From a virus, in IMG/VR virus record IMGVR_UViG_3300035698_009224, positions 1 to 38,214 of that record: a stretch of DNA of 38,214 nucleotides. One strand, 5' to 3'. The translations under genes and the position numbers were made by a program. The notes below the pieces were generated by a model, which was given only the letters and a program-made list of their open reading frames with translations, was not told the DNA's origin and made no database searches. Below, in pieces: positions 37,088 to 38,214 of the stretch. Every line of letters begins with the position of its first letter. Position 1 is the stretch's first letter.

Positions 37088-37809
37088 TGTCAATTAATAC
37101 AGATGAAATAAAAAATTCTGGTGAATTGGAACTTATAAAAAAAGTAATATTTAATAGTGATGTTGTTTTTGATATAGGTGCTAATAAGGGAAATTGGATT
37201 GGTTCCGTTTTGCAAGAAAAATCAAACATTAAATTTTATGCTTTTGAACCGATACCAAAGGTTTATGAAACTTTAAAAAATAATATTAATGAAAATGGTA
37301 AATTTTATAATATTGCCATATCAAATTCTAATGGTGTAAAAACATTTCAATGTTATGGTGATGATAGTAATATATCTATGATGAGCGGATTTTTTAATAG
37401 ATTGACTTGGGAAAAACAAACTGGTGCAATAGCAACACCTATTGAAGTTGAAACAAGAACTCTTGATTCATTTTGTAATGAAAAAAATATTAATCATATT
37501 GATTTTATGAAAATTGATACCGAAGGTTCAGAATATGATGTATTACTTGGTGCAAGTAATTTGCTTAATAGAGGTGTTATAAAATTAATACAATTTGAAT
37601 ATGGTGGGTGTTATCCCGATGCTGGGACATATTTAAAAGATATATATGAAATGTTATCTAATAATGGATATATATTGTTTAGAATTATTCCAAGGGGTAT
37701 ACAACATATTGATAAATGGCGTGATGAAATGGAAAATTATGTAATGTGTAATTATTTTGCTGTTCAAAAAAATTATATGAAAACCTTATTTAATATATAT
37801 GGAGTTTAA
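37087..37809 (+). CDS. FkbM-family methyltransferase (240 aa)
   Basis: A second FkbM enzyme: VVFDIGANKGNWIGSVLQEK (about 26-45), FYAFEPIPKVYETLKNNI, and the diagnostic TRTLDSFCNEKNINHIDFMK, IDTEGSEYDVLLGA (about 124-157). It is only distantly similar to the FkbM gene at 36309, so it is not a simple tandem copy. Its stop overlaps the next ATG. Confidence 0.88.
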   Translation: MSINTDEIKNSGELELIKKVIFNSDVVFDIGANKGNWIGSVLQEKSNIKFYAFEPIPKVYETLKNNINENGKFYNIAISNSNGVKTFQCYGDDSNISMMSGFFNRLTWEKQTGAIATPIEVETRTLDSFCNEKNINHIDFMKIDTEGSEYDVLLGASNLLNRGVIKLIQFEYGGCYPDAGTYLKDIYEMLSNNGYILFRIIPRGIQHIDKWRDEMENYVMCNYFAVQKNYMKTLFNIYGV

Positions 37810-38214
37810 TGCTTAAAGCCAGTATAATAATACCTATAATAAGACCAGAGTGTGCTGAAGAATGTATGAAAGCATGTGTTGAAAATGCTGGCATACCAAG
37901 AGAAGAATATGAATTTATTTGTGCTGAAGATGTCAACCGAGAAGGATGTCCTTTGATGGTTAAATTTTTAGTAGAAAATGCAAATTCAGATATTGTTATT
38001 TTTTTAGGTGATGATACAATACCAGAAAAGAATTGGCTTAAAGAAGGTCTTAAAGTTATGGAGTGTTTTGAAGATGGTTGGGGTCTGGTTAAAATAAATG
38101 ACCATCAAAATACACCTTGGGCTCAACATTGGATGCTCCATAAAAAGATGCTTGAATATTTAACAAACGCAGAACCATTTTATACTGGTTTTTGGCATTC
38201 TTGTTGTGATGAAT
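37809..38214 (+). CDS. GT2-like glycosyltransferase, N-terminal part (runs off the window)
   Basis: ATG 37809 overlaps the preceding stop (TAATG). The 135 visible codons read LKASIIIPIIRPECAEECMK, then ICAEDVNREGCPLMVKFLVE and IVIFLGDDTIPEKNWL with the Asp-Asp metal site of GT-A enzymes at about 69-70. It carries on past the right edge. Confidence 0.75.
   Translation, partial: MLKASIIIPIIRPECAEECMKACVENAGIPREEYEFICAEDVNREGCPLMVKFLVENANSDIVIFLGDDTIPEKNWLKEGLKVMECFEDGWGLVKINDHQNTPWAQHWMLHKKMLEYLTNAEPFYTGFWHSCCDE

Overview
The window is part of a very AT-rich genome of a tailed phage related to T4 (Caudoviricetes, T4-like supergroup). The evidence is a set of T4-type replication genes: the C-terminus of clamp-loader gp44, gp62, the translational repressor RegA, DNA polymerase gp43 (in two pieces), recombinase UvsX (two pieces) and helicase gp41 (two pieces). 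It also carries the T4-type RNA-repair set: polynucleotide kinase/phosphatase, RNA ligase 1, and RNA ligase 2 (two pieces). Almost all genes lie on the + strand, packed with overlapping starts and stops. Strong sigma70-type promoters and TATAAATA boxes (the core of the T4 late promoter) sit in the gaps. The host is not identifiable, but the consensus sigma70 promoters and a lysozyme-like lipoprotein fit a Gram-negative bacterium.

Layout. 1-3463: gp44 end, a relic of a reversed homing endonuclease, gp62, regA, dUTPase and small genes. 3464-5810: a promoter, then tRNA and tRNA-like genes mixed with small genes, a dATP/dGTP pyrophosphohydrolase and a lipoprotein lysozyme. Two of the tRNA-like genes share an odd 8-nt anticodon loop, and one of these has a 34-nt hairpin inserted in that loop. 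5815-11449: metallophosphoesterase, HD hydrolase, and gp43A and gp43B separated by a small gene and a GIY-YIG endonuclease. 11444-12253: a second GIY-YIG endonuclease on the - strand. 12351-18100: DnaQ-like exonuclease, a nucleoside-deoxyribosyltransferase-like gene, uvsX split by a split intein plus endonuclease, and a TibC-like glycosyltransferase. 18140-22764: gp41 helicase split by a split intein plus endonuclease, then thyX. 22775-27477: RNA ligase 2 split by a split intein plus endonuclease, polynucleotide kinase, terminator. 27511-30453: an RNA-like element, promoter, RNA ligase 1, tmRNA, a putative nuclease, terminator. 30478-38214: a glycosyltransferase / FkbM-type methyltransferase / radical-SAM cluster that runs off the end.

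The most striking content is the set of fractured genes. UvsX, gp41 and RNA ligase 2 are each encoded as an N-extein plus N-intein ORF, a free-standing endonuclease ORF, and a C-intein plus C-extein ORF. The proteins can only be whole if the inteins splice in trans. gp43 has the same geometry without an intein. Three of these four inserts are preceded by an RNA hairpin with a TATAAATA box in its loop, and in two of them the hairpin buries the endonuclease ribosome-binding site. This resembles the regulation known for T4 I-TevI. The layout matches the 'fractured genes' described from marine metagenomes, here three times in about 12 kb and with two different endonuclease families (EDxHD/Vsr-like twice, HNH once).
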